Of a stretch of 64,000 nucleotides of DNA, positions 47,784 to 58,276 are shown piece by piece. Source of the DNA: Erinaceus europaeus (lineage: Eukaryota; Chordata; Mammalia; Eulipotyphla; Erinaceidae); contig NC_080165.1 in assembly GCF_950295315.1 (NCBI RefSeq), positions 1,804,158 to 1,868,157 of the forward strand, given 5' to 3'. How positions within the stretch are numbered: the first letter of the stretch is position 1; each line of letters begins with the position of its first letter. A program made the translations under genes and the position numbers. Below the pieces are notes generated by a model. The model did not search any database. It was not told the origin of the DNA and saw only the letters and a list, made by a program, of their open reading frames with translations.

Positions 47784-47877
47784 ATGGACTTTGACCCTTT
47801 TCACTGGACATCATTTTGAACTGGAATTTCTTTATCCACTTTCACTATGTCTCTATCTCCTTAGAAATTGAAAAAAT

Positions 47878-48502
47878 CAATTTCCCCTCTCATATTAATT
47901 AATGGCTTATTTGTTTACACTGTAATAGGATTGTACATAAATACCACTCCCACCACCAAAAGTCTGTGTCCCATCCCTACTACCCATCCCTGCCCCTCCC
48001 CTGCTGTGCCTGTAAGCCCATTGTCCACCCTCCCTTTCACCACAGTGTTTTACATTGTGCCCTGCTCTCAATTTAATCAGATCCTGCTTTTAGTTTCCTT
48101 TTCTGTTCTTCTTTCTCAACTTCCACATGTTTGACTCTCTTTTCAGCCACCAGGTTCTGGATGCCACCAGGATGCTGGCCAGGCTTCCCTGGACTGAAGA
48201 CCCCACCAATGTGTCCTGGAGCTCTGCTTCCCCAGAGACCCACCCTACTAGGGAAAGAGAGAGGCAGACTGCTAGTATGGACCCACCAGTCAAAGCCCAT
48301 GTTCAGCGGGGAAGCAATTACAGAAGCCAGACCTTCCACATTCTGCACCCACAGTGACCCTGGGTCCATGCTCCCAGAGGGATAGAGAATGGGAAAGCTA
48401 TCAGGGGAGGGGATGGGATATGGAGACTGGGTTATTGTAAGTGTGTGGAATTTTACCCCTCTTATTCTATGGTTTTTTAAATGTCTCCTTTCTTAATTAA
48501 AA
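47878..48502 (+). mobile_element. LINE-1 insertion with inverted 5' segment (twin priming)
   Basis: The right part (about 48070-48502, +) is the last ~430 bp of the LINE-1 3' UTR with an A-rich end. The left part (47878 to about 48065) is on - and matches about 2560-2755 of the first LINE-1, just after the ORF2 stop (ccaccaccaaaag and tctcatatt blocks). The duplication aaattgaaaaaat lies at 47865-47877 and 48503-48515. Such inverted 5' ends are the known product of twin priming. Confidence 0.85.
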
Positions 48503-48515
48503 AAATTGAAAAAAT

Positions 48516-49109
48516 AAAATAGAAAATAAGCCTAACCACAATAAGGTACTAACATAGACCTATTAAAATTGCCATAATCCAACACTAACATCAAAGAATA
48601 TTGGCAATGATGTATAATCATATCATTGGTTCCTATATGAGTAATGAAAATCTAAAATGATGAAGATGCATTGTAAGCCATCTTAGGAGCTATTTTTTAA
48701 AACTGCATTTATTCTCAGTGAGTAATTCAGTTGTTGTATAACTTGGCATCCACCCCCACAGATCTACAGATCTGTCTATGTAGAGGTGTTTACACAGTAG
48801 TCTGTAGCAGCGCCATTAAAATTGCTAATATGGAAACAAAAGGTCTGTGATTCATTGAATAGAAGGTGACTGGTTGTGTGTATTTTCACGGAACTATTTA
48901 TTAGCATTTGCTAAAAGAAGGGAGCCCCTAAATCAGTGGCAGGGGGAAGCTTAAGAGCTGCATATTTGTTCAAGACAGCCACCTGCAAATGGTGTTCAGT
49001 CCCTGGGTTGAGTGACATACATTCTGGAGAAAGAAAGTATGTGGAGAGTAGAGAGTGATCATTGTTAGTCACAGGTTAGGCCGCAGAGAGGGGTGCCTAG
49101 CCGGAGTAC
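48516..49109. other. no gene recognised
   Basis: Unassigned AT-rich sequence. Confidence 0.5.
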
Positions 49110-49560
49110 AGAAGACAATCTGGACATGGTAATTACTTCTATTAAACTGCATTGGGAAACATTACAGAGAAGGGGGTTCATCATTCTTTAAAACATTTTT
49201 TTTAAATATTGTATTTATTTATTCCCTTTTGTTGCCTTTGTTGTTTTATTGTTGTAGTTATTGCTGTAATTGATGTCGTCATTGATGGATAGGACAGAGA
49301 GAAATGGAGAGAGGAGGGGAAGACAGAGAGGGGCAGAGAAAGACAGACACCTGCAGACCTGCTTCACTGCCTGTGAAGCGACTCCCCTGCAGTTGGGGAG
49401 CTGGGGGCTCGAACTGGGATCCTTACTCTGGTCCTGGAACTTTGTGCCACGTGCATTTAACCCACTGCACTACCGCCCAACTCCCAGGGTTTATCATTCT
49501 TAATAGCTGTGTAGTATTCCATTGTGTATATGAACCCAGCCCATCTTGTGGAGGGTGACC
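49110..49560 (-). pseudogene. LINE-1 ORF2 C-terminal fragment interrupted by a SINE
   Basis: On -, removing the SINE joins caatggaatactacacagct (49502-49521) to the aagaatgatgaacccc side (49171-49188), which matches the EYYAAIKN...EP region at 2380-2415 of the first LINE-1. The outer limits are uncertain. Confidence 0.65.
49189..49486 (-). mobile_element. tRNA-derived SINE with target-site duplication
   Basis: Full pattern on -: GGGAGTTGGGCGGTAGTGCA head, B box GTTCGAGCCCC, body and AAATAAATAC tail. The duplication gggttcatcattctt (one mismatch) is at 49174-49188 and 49487-49501. Confidence 0.92.
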
Positions 49561-49676
49561 AGTAATAGTGGAGACTACCTGCGTGCGGACACAAGTGTAT
49601 GAGGATTCTGCTCTTTCTATTCCATTTTGTTGCAAATCTACAACTTCTCTGAAAATAGTCTCTTAAGCTAAAGGAT

Positions 49677-49850
49677 GGGGACTAGAGAGACAGCTCTCTG
49701 GATAGAGAATGAGCCTTGTCATGTGTGAGACCCAGGTTCAAATCCTGGCACCACAGCAGAAGCACCTTTGTGCCAGAGGCGACTTTAGAGCTATAATTTC
49801 TCTTCATCCCTCTCTTCTACTTGAAGAAAGGAACTGGTTTGAGAATATAG
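49677..49850 (+). mobile_element. old tRNA-derived SINE, divergent subtype
   Basis: GGGGACTAGAGAGACAGC head, B box GGTTCAAATCCTGG, then a short body. The B box is closer to a tRNA than in the younger copies. Confidence 0.55.
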
Positions 49851-50231
49851 AAATTGCTTGTTCATAAAACACCATTTCCATAAAAAAGGGTCTATAGCTA
49901 CAGGGTTATTGGAAAAGCCTTTTTTTTTTTTTTTTGGCATGGAAAAGATCGAAAAGGATGCCATGACTTTTCTGACACTCAGTATTTTATTAACCCAAAT
50001 CAGGCTTGCTATTTCTTTTTTTAACTAGGGAAAAGCATGTCTATGAGACTGTTCAGCAGACCTAACAGCTAAAGAATCAAGCAGCAATCTCAGAGTCCTT
50101 TGTTCATTAGCAGGTAGTCATCAGCAGTGAACACTTTCGGGGGATTTTATCACTGAGAATGAAATGAGACTACTAGTAAAGTATATGTATGTTTATTTAC
50201 CGACAGAACACAAATTACTTTATAATCAAAT
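49851..50231. other. no gene recognised
   Basis: Unassigned; poly(T) run near 49920-49936. Confidence 0.5.
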
Positions 50232-50503
50232 TATTTTTTATTTCTTTTTGTTGCCATTGTTTTATTGTTGTAGTTATTATTGTTGTTATTGATATTATCA
50301 TTGTTGGATAGGACAGAGAGAAATGGAGAGAGAACAGGAAGAGAGAGAGGGGGAGAGAAAGACAGACACCTGCAGACCTGCTTCACCGCCTGTGAAGTGA
50401 CTTCCTTGCAGGTGGATAGCTGGAGGCTCAAACTGGGATCCTTAGCTTGTCCTTGTGTCTTGTGCCACCTGCGCTTAACCTGCTGTGCTACCACCTGACT
50501 CCT
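50232..50503 (-). mobile_element. tRNA-derived SINE
   Basis: On -: GGAGTCAGGTGGTAGCACAG head, GTTTGAGCCTCC B box, the standard CTCTCTCTGTCC centre and a CAACAATAA tail. Moderately diverged. Confidence 0.88.
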
Positions 50504-50956
50504 GTTGTTGTTTTTTTTTTCCAAATTTGTTTTCATTCAAATAACATAACTGAACACTACCTTGAGGCTGACAGTCTTCACTCAGTGATATTTCACCACC
50601 ACTGGCTGTGCTTCATATATCTAAACTATGGATCCTTGTAGTTGCATTTTTACTCAGGGTGGGGGGAGATGCCAGAGTGGCTTTGACACACTTTCCTGAG
50701 GGAACTGACACTCCTGGTTAAGAGAGGTGAGTGCTCAAGCTTGATCAGAGGTAGATAAAGGAGTCCTTCTCCCCTGCTATCATGGAGGAACTGTGAGAAC
50801 AACTGTTAGAACAAGTGGAGGATCCTTCCCTAGCTGTGTGCAAACCAGGCCACAAATGGAAGTGCAAGCCTGTGGCCACAGACCCAGCTGAGCAGAAAGG
50901 TCGACCGAATTCAAGCTCACATTTCAGCCACATCTGAATTCTTGAATGGACACACT
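50504..50956. other. no gene recognised
   Basis: Unassigned sequence leading into the CTT microsatellite. Confidence 0.5.
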
Positions 50957-50977
50957 CCTTCTTCTTCTTCTTCTTCT

Positions 50978-51024
<47 letters not shown>

Positions 51025-51083
51025 TTCTTCTTCTTCTTCTTCTTCTTCTTCTTCTTCTTCTTCTTCTTCTTCTTCTTCTTCTA
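50957..51083. repeat. (CTT)n microsatellite, tail of a non-LTR element on -
   Basis: About 42 CTT triplets with one CTC. On - this is (AAG)n and directly follows the 3' end sequence of the element at 51084-51391. The ORFs across it (poly-Ser on +, poly-Arg on -) are artefacts. Confidence 0.92.
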
Positions 51084-51391
51084 GCGTTTGCCCTTCTTCC
51101 GTAGCCAGTCAACAGGTCAGGTTGAAAGCTGTCAGGAGCTGCTTGTTGCTGGCTTTGAAAGTGACTGGGATCCATGTGGATTCAGTCGGCTAGGAAGGAT
51201 TGTCAGTTTCCCCAATGAATGGGTACTCATGGGATGCACCACGAGAAGGTCGATCCAATGCATCCCATGGACACACTGAAGGTGTGCAGAAAAGAACAAA
51301 GAAATCTACTGTAGATTGGAATGCAATATGGGGAGGGTGGAGAAGGAAGGGGTCTCAGGAGGTGACAGGGCGTTCCTGTCATGATGGGCAG
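51084..51391 (-). mobile_element. internally deleted non-LTR element (5' leader + 18 codons + 3' end)
   Basis: Read on -: leader sequence shared with 52505-52572, the ATG and first 18 codons of the endonuclease ORF, then a jump to the 3' end (ctgttgactggctacggaag, then aaacgctag) also found at 51400-51440, then the (AAG)n tail. It keeps both ends and has lost almost all coding sequence, so it resembles a non-autonomous derivative. The 5' limit is approximate; the + side abuts the tail of the next copy. Confidence 0.65.
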
Positions 51392-52504
51392 CACTTCTTC
51401 TTCTAGCGTTTGCCCTTCTTCCATAGCCAGTCAACAGCGTCAGGTTGAGCCTGATATAAAGTTTCGAGACCTCCTTTGAATCTGGAGAGGTGGCAGTCGT
51501 TGACTATGGGTCATAGTCTGTCTGGAGCCGCAGGGGCAGTTCGGCTCACCTCTGGCTCCCCAGCGATGGAACATAGCGGCGCACTGGCCATGGCCTGTTC
51601 GATAGCGATTGAGGAGGGCCCAATCATAACGTGCTAGGTCAAAGCCGGGTTGACGCTTTACCTCAGCTGACTTCCAACTCTTTTTCCAAGAGTCTGGAAC
51701 AGAGAAGTTCAGTGTAGGCATAGGGGACCAGATTGGGTGACGAGACGTCAAGCTTGGACAGGGTGGGCAAAGATATCCGCATATATTGGCAGGTCCGGTC
51801 GAGCGAAGACATGGGAAATGAACTTAGATGATGCCGCATGCCAACGAATATCTGGTGGGGCGATGTTGCTAAGAACTGGCAGCCATGGAACCGGGGTGGA
51901 ACGGATGGTTCCAGAAATTATCCTCATGGAGGAATATAATTTGGAATCGACCAAGTGGACATGGGGGCTACGGAACCATCCTGGGGCACAGTATTCTGCA
52001 GTGGAACAGCATAATGCCAGAGATGATGATCGTAGTGTGGAAGTGCTCGCGCCCCATGAGGAGTTGGCCAGTCTTGCAATGATGTTATTACTTGCGCCCA
52101 CCTTTGCTGCAGTTTTTCTGAGATGTTCGTGAAATGACAGAGTGCGATCAAGAGTAACGCCAAGATAGACTGGCTGGGCTTCATGCTGGATTCTCGTATC
52201 GCCAAGCTGCACATTAAGCTCACGCGAGGCCGAGGCATGGTGTAGATGGAAAACAGATGATACCGTTTTTGCAGTGCTAGGGATTAGTCACCCTTTTTTA
52301 CAGTAATCAGATATCAGAGACATGTCTTTCGTGAGTGTTTCCTCGAGGATGTCGAACTTGGATGCCTGAGTTGCACAGCAGATGTCATAGGCGTAGATGA
52401 ACTTCCTTGAAGAAGTTTCTGGGAGGTCATTGATGTAAATATTAAATAGCGTAGGAGCCAGAACAGAGCCCTGGGGGAGGCCACTTGAGACAAGTTTCAG
52501 TGCC
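51392..52504 (-). pseudogene. non-LTR retrotransposon reverse transcriptase, C-terminal half
   Basis: On -, near the junction it has the GLPQGSVLAPTLFNIYINDLP block (motif B region), then the catalytic YADD position changed to YAYD, then YLGVTLDRTLSFHEHL, the CSTAEYCAPGWF block and a C-terminal RYRTGHGQCA...CPCGSRQT Cys region. Stops break it into pieces at 52288-52504, 51748-52212 and 51440-51751. The motif set is that of Jockey/CR1-group LINEs, not LINE-1 and not BovB/RTE. It ends at CGCTAG followed by a short (AAG)3 tail at 51392-51404. The N-terminal RT motifs are missing. The 5' half is found inverted to the right. Confidence 0.82.
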
Positions 52505-52572
52505 CGTGGTGCATCTCGTGAGTACCCATTCATTGGGGAAACTGACGATCCTTCCTAGCCGACTGAATCCAC
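52505..52572 (+). other. 5' leader of the non-LTR element
   Basis: gtgagtacccattcattggg and the following bases up to the ATG are nearly identical to the complement of 51181-51245. It marks the element's 5' region and the inversion junction at about 52500-52505. Confidence 0.7.
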
Positions 52573-53478
52573 ATGGATCCCAGTCACTTTCAAAGCCAGC
52601 AACAAGCAGCTCCTGACAGCTTTCAAGCTGTTGGTCCTGCTCTTCGAGTCCTCCAATTTAATGTTGAGGGGCTGTCCTTTGCCAAACACGTTCTTATTGG
52701 TCAATTGGCGATACAGCATCAGACAGATATTATCTGCCTACAAGAAACACATATAGCAGTCGATGAAGCTGCTCTATTCACCATCAGTGGATTCGATTTA
52801 ATATGCTATAATCTCCATCCTAAACACGGCCGAGCCATCTACGCCAAATTGTGTCTTGCGGACATTTACCATATGGCCTCTTCGACCTTCTACGACTCCA
52901 TTACTATTGGAACTATTCAGCTTGTCAGTGTATATAAGCCTCCCAGTGCCTCATGGGATAATGAGGTCCTGCCTAGCCCAAATCACCCAGCCATTTACGT
53001 TGGAGACTTTAATAGTCATCACCAAGACTGGGGATATTCCTCCACTCGTGCTGACGGCTCTATCTTAGCCGACTGGGCTTCAGCGAATGACCTCTCCCTA
53101 TTATACGATCCCAAACAGCCAGGCTCTTTTCACAGTGCTAGATGGAATAAAGACTCATCACCGGACCTGTGCTGTATTAGCATAGTCAACGGCCAAGCCT
53201 TTCCCTCTACGAGAAAAGTTCTCAAGATCTTCCCACACAGTCATCACTGCCCAGCTATCGTCCACATTGGTCTCCAGCTCCCAGTGATTCTGTGCTCAGA
53301 GAAACTAAGATGGAACTTTCGGAAAGCAAACTGGCATCTGTTCAGTGATCTTACCAACAAATCTATTCCTGCAATTCCAATTAACTCTATCCCCTCTGAA
53401 GATTCCTACAGGGGCTTTTGCCAAGCCATCTTCAAAGCAGCTTCCCAAGCCATTCCTCGTGGGAGACGTCCTAACTAA
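52573..53478 (+). CDS. non-LTR retrotransposon apurinic-like endonuclease domain, open 301 codons
   Basis: An uninterrupted ORF that matches the exonuclease-endonuclease-phosphatase (EEP) domain which nicks target DNA in non-LTR elements. Seen: LQFNVEGL (Asn30), ICLQETH (Glu58), VYKPPSASW, YVGDFNSHH (Asp145, Asn147), GSFHSARWN and SPDLCC (Asp198). The final SDH-type motif appears as SHH (223-225), so one acidic residue is replaced and activity is doubtful. The sequence stops soon after the domain; the RT that should follow lies on the opposite strand at 51392-52504. The arrangement equals a 5' inversion. The start is supported because the 51-kb copy has the same leader and ATG. It is much better preserved than the LINE-1 ORF2 in this window. 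Confidence 0.85.
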   Translation: MDPSHFQSQQQAAPDSFQAVGPALRVLQFNVEGLSFAKHVLIGQLAIQHQTDIICLQETHIAVDEAALFTISGFDLICYNLHPKHGRAIYAKLCLADIYHMASSTFYDSITIGTIQLVSVYKPPSASWDNEVLPSPNHPAIYVGDFNSHHQDWGYSSTRADGSILADWASANDLSLLYDPKQPGSFHSARWNKDSSPDLCCISIVNGQAFPSTRKVLKIFPHSHHCPAIVHIGLQLPVILCSEKLRWNFRKANWHLFSDLTNKSIPAIPINSIPSEDSYRGFCQAIFKAASQAIPRGRRPN

Positions 53479-53520
53479 GGATCATTCTGGATGGGGTGTT
53501 AGCCCTTACCACTGGGAAAT

Positions 53521-54002
53521 TGTGAAGATGTGATTGAGGTTGGCAGGGGTCACAAAGCACCCTACAGTCCCTGATACTATGGCCTGTCCTTTTGTTGTCT
53601 ACATATCAATCTTCTGCTTTGTCTTACAGACAAAGGTCTCCTTCCTAATTCCCCCCAGGGTATTTTTATTGACCTACCATTTAAAACCCTAGCAACAGTT
53701 GCTAAGGAAGTTCCTACCTTTCCAGCCTCTTCCATTTTTTTTTCACCCCTCTCCTAACCATGTATGATATTGTCAAGCCACTTCCATTGCTGTCTTGTCT
53801 CTTCTGTGTCCCATCCTGGAGGAGGGCAGGTGTGCAGACAGAGAGGCTGCTGTCGGCCATTGCGGTTGGCGCCATGTGGCTTAACCAGGTGTGCTAGTGC
53901 CTGACTCTGGGGCGTTCTCATGAATAAAGATTTTTATTGTTTGTCCCCATGAGCTTAGTCCCTGGGTCATCTCTCTCTCTCTCTTGTGATGCTATCCTGA
54001 CA
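53521..54002 (+). mobile_element. probable LTR
   Basis: TGTGAAGATG (or TGTGATTGAGG at 53529) to CCTGACA, with a poly(A) signal AATAAA at 53933-53938, a T/G-rich region after it and a (CT)n near 53971-53984. No TATA box is clear and no target-site duplication was found. The family is unknown. Confidence 0.5.
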
Positions 54003-54489
54003 CTTCCATTAATGTCTAGCAGCAAAGCAAGCTAACCTCTGTCACTCGATAGGGTGGGCCTTTATGAATTGTTATGTTTGCTTTGTGACCTCTAGTTTTT
54101 TGTTTTTGTTTTTTTAACCAATAATATATTTGATGACTAATACACTAAAATGAATATTTAAAATTATTCTGGTCTCATGCTGCCATATCTGACTTCTTGG
54201 GCTTCCTTTAAGAATTGAAAAGCCCTGTCTTGTGTGAAGAAGTCTGCTGATAGTCTTTTGAGTTTTCTCCTATATGTGATTTTTTTGTTTTTCTCTTGCA
54301 GCCTTCAGGGTCCTTTTTTTTTTTTTTTTTTAATTTTTTATCCTTACTTCTTTTCATTGTAACTATGATGTGTCTTGAAATCTTCAGGTCTAGGTTGACT
54401 CTGTTTGGGACTCTCTGGACCTCTTGAATCTCATTTTTTTCAGTTGCTTAGGGCAGGGAAGTTAGGTGTTGTGTTTGGGCAGAAATTAG
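54003..54489. other. no gene recognised
   Basis: Unassigned, with poly(T) runs near 54100-54115 and 54313-54331. Confidence 0.5.
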
Positions 54490-54990
54490 TCAAGCCATTG
54501 GCCCCTTGGAATAGACCTAAAATAAACCTACTAGCTTTTTCAAAACAGAGATCCCAAAGTTCATCTGATATATTCTTGCTTTTAGGTTCCTGATTATCAA
54601 ACAATCTGTTCTGCTTTATATCTTAATTCTTTTTCAGCCACCAAGTTCCAAATGCTACCATGATGCCAACCAGATTTCCCTGGGCAGACGACCTCCTGGA
54701 GCCCTGCCTTTCCAGAGCCCTGCCCCAATAGGAAAAGAAAGAGACAGGCTGGGGGTGTGGATCCACCTGTCAACATCCATGTTCAGCAGAGAAGCAATTA
54801 CAGAAGCCAGACCTTCCGCCTTCTGCTCCCCATAAAGACCCTAGTTCCATCCTCTCAGAGGGATAAAGAATAGGGGAGCTTCCAGTGCAAGGGATGGGAT
54901 ATGGAGTTCTGGTGGTGGGAATTATATGGAACTGTACCCGTCCCTTTAGCCTATGGTATTGTTGGTATTTGTTATTTTATAAATAAATAA
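54490..54990 (+). mobile_element. LINE-1 3' UTR copy, 5'-truncated and diverged
   Basis: Last ~480 bp of the LINE-1 3' UTR (CAGCCACCAAGTTCC, GGAAAAGAAAGAGACAGGC, AGAGGGATAAAGAATAGG) ending in a TTATAAATAAATAAG tail. A GA-rich simple repeat follows at 54990-55052. Confidence 0.85.
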
Positions 54991-55292
54991 GTGAAAGAGA
55001 GAGAGAAAGAAAGGAAGGAAGGAGGAATGAAAGAGAGATAGAGAGAGAGAGATGAAGTTTCCCTCAGAATAATGTGGGTCAGGCTCTAACCTGTATTGCT
55101 GTATTGAACACATGACAGGCCAAGTGTCTTCCTATACGAACTATCTTGGCAGCCTGATTTCTGTAGTTTAGACTTGGTTTTACTTTAACTTTTTTGTTTT
55201 TTTTACTAGTATACGTATTTGTATAGGTGAGATAAACTCCAAAAAAGAAGGGGGGGGAGGAGAATTATTTTACTTAGAGGCAGAACTACAGA

Positions 55293-55582
55293 ATGGAGGT
55301 TGGGCGATAGCACAGTGGTTTAAGTGTTCACAGCAAGAAGTACAAGGACCCTCGCAAGGATCCAGGTTTGAGCCCCTGGCTCCCCATCTGCGGGTGGGGG
55401 GGGTCACCTCACAAGCGGTGAAGCAGGTCTGCAGGTGTCCATCTTTCTCTAGAACTTCTCTCTGGATGTCTGTTTGTCCTATGCAACAAGAATAAAAAGA
55501 GGAAATAAAGGCCTCCAGGAGCAGTGGATTCATAGTGCAGGCACCAAGCCCCAGGGATAACCCTGAGGCAAAAAAAAAAAGC
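55293..55582 (+). mobile_element. tRNA-derived SINE with the extra 3' module
   Basis: Head GGAGGTTGGGCGATAGCACA, B box GGTTTGAGCCCC, a shortened centre, then GGCCTCCAGGAGCAGTGG and AATAACCCTGAGGC before a poly(A) tail. Confidence 0.85.
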
Positions 55583-56430
55583 CGTAAAGAACAGAAAGGG
55601 GAGACACAAAGCCAAACTTGGCCTGGAGTTGACGTATTCAACCAGAGTGAAGGACACTGGGAAGGTGGGCAGGCCAGGGGATGGGGGTGTTGGGGAGGTG
55701 TCCCCATGCCTGATGGTGGGGAAGGACCCATGTTGGGGTGAGTGTGCTTTGCAGACTCCTGTCATGGGGAGATAAGAAATTGTACCCATGTGTCCATAAT
55801 GGTACTGGAAACCATTAAACTCCCAATAAAAGGTGAGGAAAGCTTCTCTAAAGTCTGTTCTCATTTTAGGATTGTAGATTAAAAAAAAAATATTTAATTT
55901 GCTTAACATACTTTAGGGTTTTAAATTTTGTTAAAATGAAGAAATGTGATAGATGTTTGTTTGGTTATTTTTAAGAAGTAATTTTCTGGATTGCAGATGA
56001 CTTTTAGAGAAAAGGAACATTTTTGTTTTCTCTGTATCAGAAAGACTTGAACACATGCTGGCTAAATAGCTTTTATTGACGTCTCAACTTGCTGTCTTTA
56101 GCACAGATGACCTTAAATAACCTTATTCTAAGTTGCTCACAGTCCTATCTGAAATCTGGTTTCTAACTTGGTCTGCTTTTTCTATTTTTTGTTTGTTTTT
56201 TCAGTATAAATTAATATTATACATTTATTAACTCTAAGTTTAAGAGGTTTATATCCCCCCTTTGTTTCTTTCCAGTAAGGATAGTGACTGATTAGAGAAA
56301 CACAGAATGGTGTTCTAGCTCTCTGTGTCTTGACGGTCCATATGGGCAATTTCTGTACTCTGGGACTTTTGATGCATGTCTATTGATTGCTTCAAAATGA
56401 CAGTTGGATAGGAGTTGTGACATAGGTCAA
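55583..56430. other. no gene recognised; possible old LINE end
   Basis: 55740-55830 (gaaattgtacccatgtgtcc, then aaactcccaataaaa) looks like an older LINE 3' end on +. Nothing coding; the - strand ORFs at 55270-55909 are reverse readings of the SINE and its flank. Confidence 0.4.
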
Positions 56431-56446
56431 AGCAGAGCTATTTCTT

Positions 56447-57123
56447 TTATTTATTTAAGAAAGTATTAATTAATAAAACCACAGGGTAGGAGGGGTACAA
56501 CTCCACACAATTCCCACCACCCAATCTCCATATCCCACCTCCTCCCCTGATAGCTTTCCTATTCTCTATCCCTCTGGGAGCATGGACCCAGGGTCATTGT
56601 GGGTTGTGGAAGGTAGAAGGTCTGGCTTCTGTAATTGCTTCCCCGCTGAACATGGGTGTTGACTGCTGGTCGGTCCATACTCCTAGCCTGCCTCTCTCTT
56701 TCCCTAGTAGGGTGGGTCTCTGGGGAAGCGGAGCTCCAGGACACATTGGTGGGGTCTTCAGTCCAGGGAAGCTTGGCCGGCATCCTGATGACATCTGGAA
56801 CCTGGTGACTGAAAAGAGAGTTAACATACAAAGCCAAACAAATTGTTGAGCAATCATGGACCCAAAGCTTGGAATAGTGGAGAGGAAGTGTTGTTAGGTG
56901 GATAGGGCCCAGTTTCCCGTATGCCTCTCCCAATTCATATCAAATAATATTGCATCTGCCGATCACAACCTAAACAACACAACGATTGCCACCTCAACAT
57001 GCTTCACCTCAGACTGTGTCCAGAGACTTCACATGTGGAATGACAACCCTTCAGCTTCATTACTCGGGTGAGACCTTTCCTTTCATAGTATACTCTAATT
57101 CCATCTCAGGTGGTTCACTTTCT
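56447..57123 (-). mobile_element. LINE-1 insertion with inverted 5' segment and 16-bp duplication
   Basis: 56447 to about 56901 is the last ~0.4 kb of the LINE-1 3' UTR on -. From about 56908 to 57123 the sequence is on + and matches about 3090-3307 of the first LINE-1 (attgcatc, catgcttcac, actcaggtgagacc-type blocks). The perfect 16-bp duplication agcagagctatttctt at 56431-56446 and 57124-57139 encloses both parts, so one event made them. This is the twin-priming pattern, with about 0.9 kb of the element lost at the junction. Confidence 0.95.
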
Positions 57124-57139
57124 AGCAGAGCTATTTCTT

Positions 57140-57260
57140 AACCTAAAGTTAACAATCTTGTTTTGAGTTTGCCAGTGGTGTTGAAAGCTCTCCCTAGCCT
57201 CCCTGAGCAGGTAAAACTTCCAAATGATTAGTTTGCTCCAACAAAGGGAGGGAATATACC

Positions 57261-57301
<41 letters not shown>

Positions 57302-58260
57302 ATCTATAACTTCTATTTTGGTATCTATATCTTTATGAGCTTGTCACACAGTAATACTAAAGCCTTTGATTTGGAAAGGACCCTGACTCCACTCCACTGT
57401 ACAATGTGAAGCTGTGTTACAGAAGAGAAAGCAGAAGCCAGAGTTGCCCATCATGGCTGATAATTGTAAATTATTTTGTGCAGTAACTGATTTACTGCTG
57501 GCCTTGCTATTTACACTCACTCAGTTTCTAAGAGTCTGGAACTTGGAATGGGACTGATGAGTCACATGAAGCATTCTTATTCTGGGACAACACAGATATA
57601 ACAGCACACTTAATCGCAGGCAGCTAGCCATTACGCTTCATTTCCAAGGGCTCTGCAAGTTGTCAGGTGCTCTCTGTTGTAGTTCCACCTGCCACGTGAC
57701 ATCTTTGGTACTTGCTGCATCTGGTTAGAGATATATGATGCTGGTATTGAAGCAAGTAGATGAGTCCAGGTGTGGGATAAGGACACTTAAATCAATGACA
57801 GGGAAGGATTGGGAAAAATAACTCTTGAGACTGCATCACATCTGATGACACAGGACAACCCTTTTATGTATTCAAATAAACACACCGTTGGCAGTTACAT
57901 CCATTCACTTATTTCAGAATGTGGGCATTGGTCATTTTTCATAAATTCCTGTTAAAGGATACATCAAACACAAGTAATCCTGCTATGATGTCACAAATTT
58001 TCTGTGAGCATATCTCTGGCCATAGTGAGGGACAGCAGGGTCAAAAGTTAATGGTTTTAAGTCAATAGCATTATAGTAGACAGTAGATATTTCTCTGTTC
58101 TCTCTCTTTCTTTTCCTTTCACTCCTGAGAAAATGCTTAGAGATATGCACAAATAATCAACAAGTCTCACAGGGGTTGATTTTCATTTTTAATAAGAATT
58201 ATAGCCAAAAATTGTATAAATACAAAGTTAAAGCAACAAAAAGAAATACAGTGTGATACA
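57140..58260. other. no gene recognised
   Basis: Unassigned apart from the TCTA microsatellite at 57258-57301. Confidence 0.5.
57258..57301. repeat. (TCTA)11 microsatellite
   Basis: Uninterrupted tetranucleotide repeat, likely polymorphic. Confidence 0.92.
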
Positions 58261-58276
58261 AAAGAATCATCCATAT

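Noticed and set aside
23332..47814. Dozens of long - strand ORFs (up to 436 codons) coding a Cys/Leu/Tyr/Pro-rich 44-residue repeat
   Set aside because: They follow from a 44-bp repeat with no - strand stop codon. All three frames are open, frames rotate with each unit, and starts and ends fall wherever a unit mutates. There is no promoter, conserved start or domain.
50924..51193. Poly-Arg (-) and poly-Ser (+) ORFs
   Set aside because: They are translations of the CTT/AAG microsatellite plus the first codons of the non-LTR element.
51392..53480. BovB/RTE element
   Set aside because: The RT block reads GLPQGSVLAPTLFNIYINDLP and the C-terminal Cys region differs from BovB; the motifs fit the Jockey/CR1 group better.
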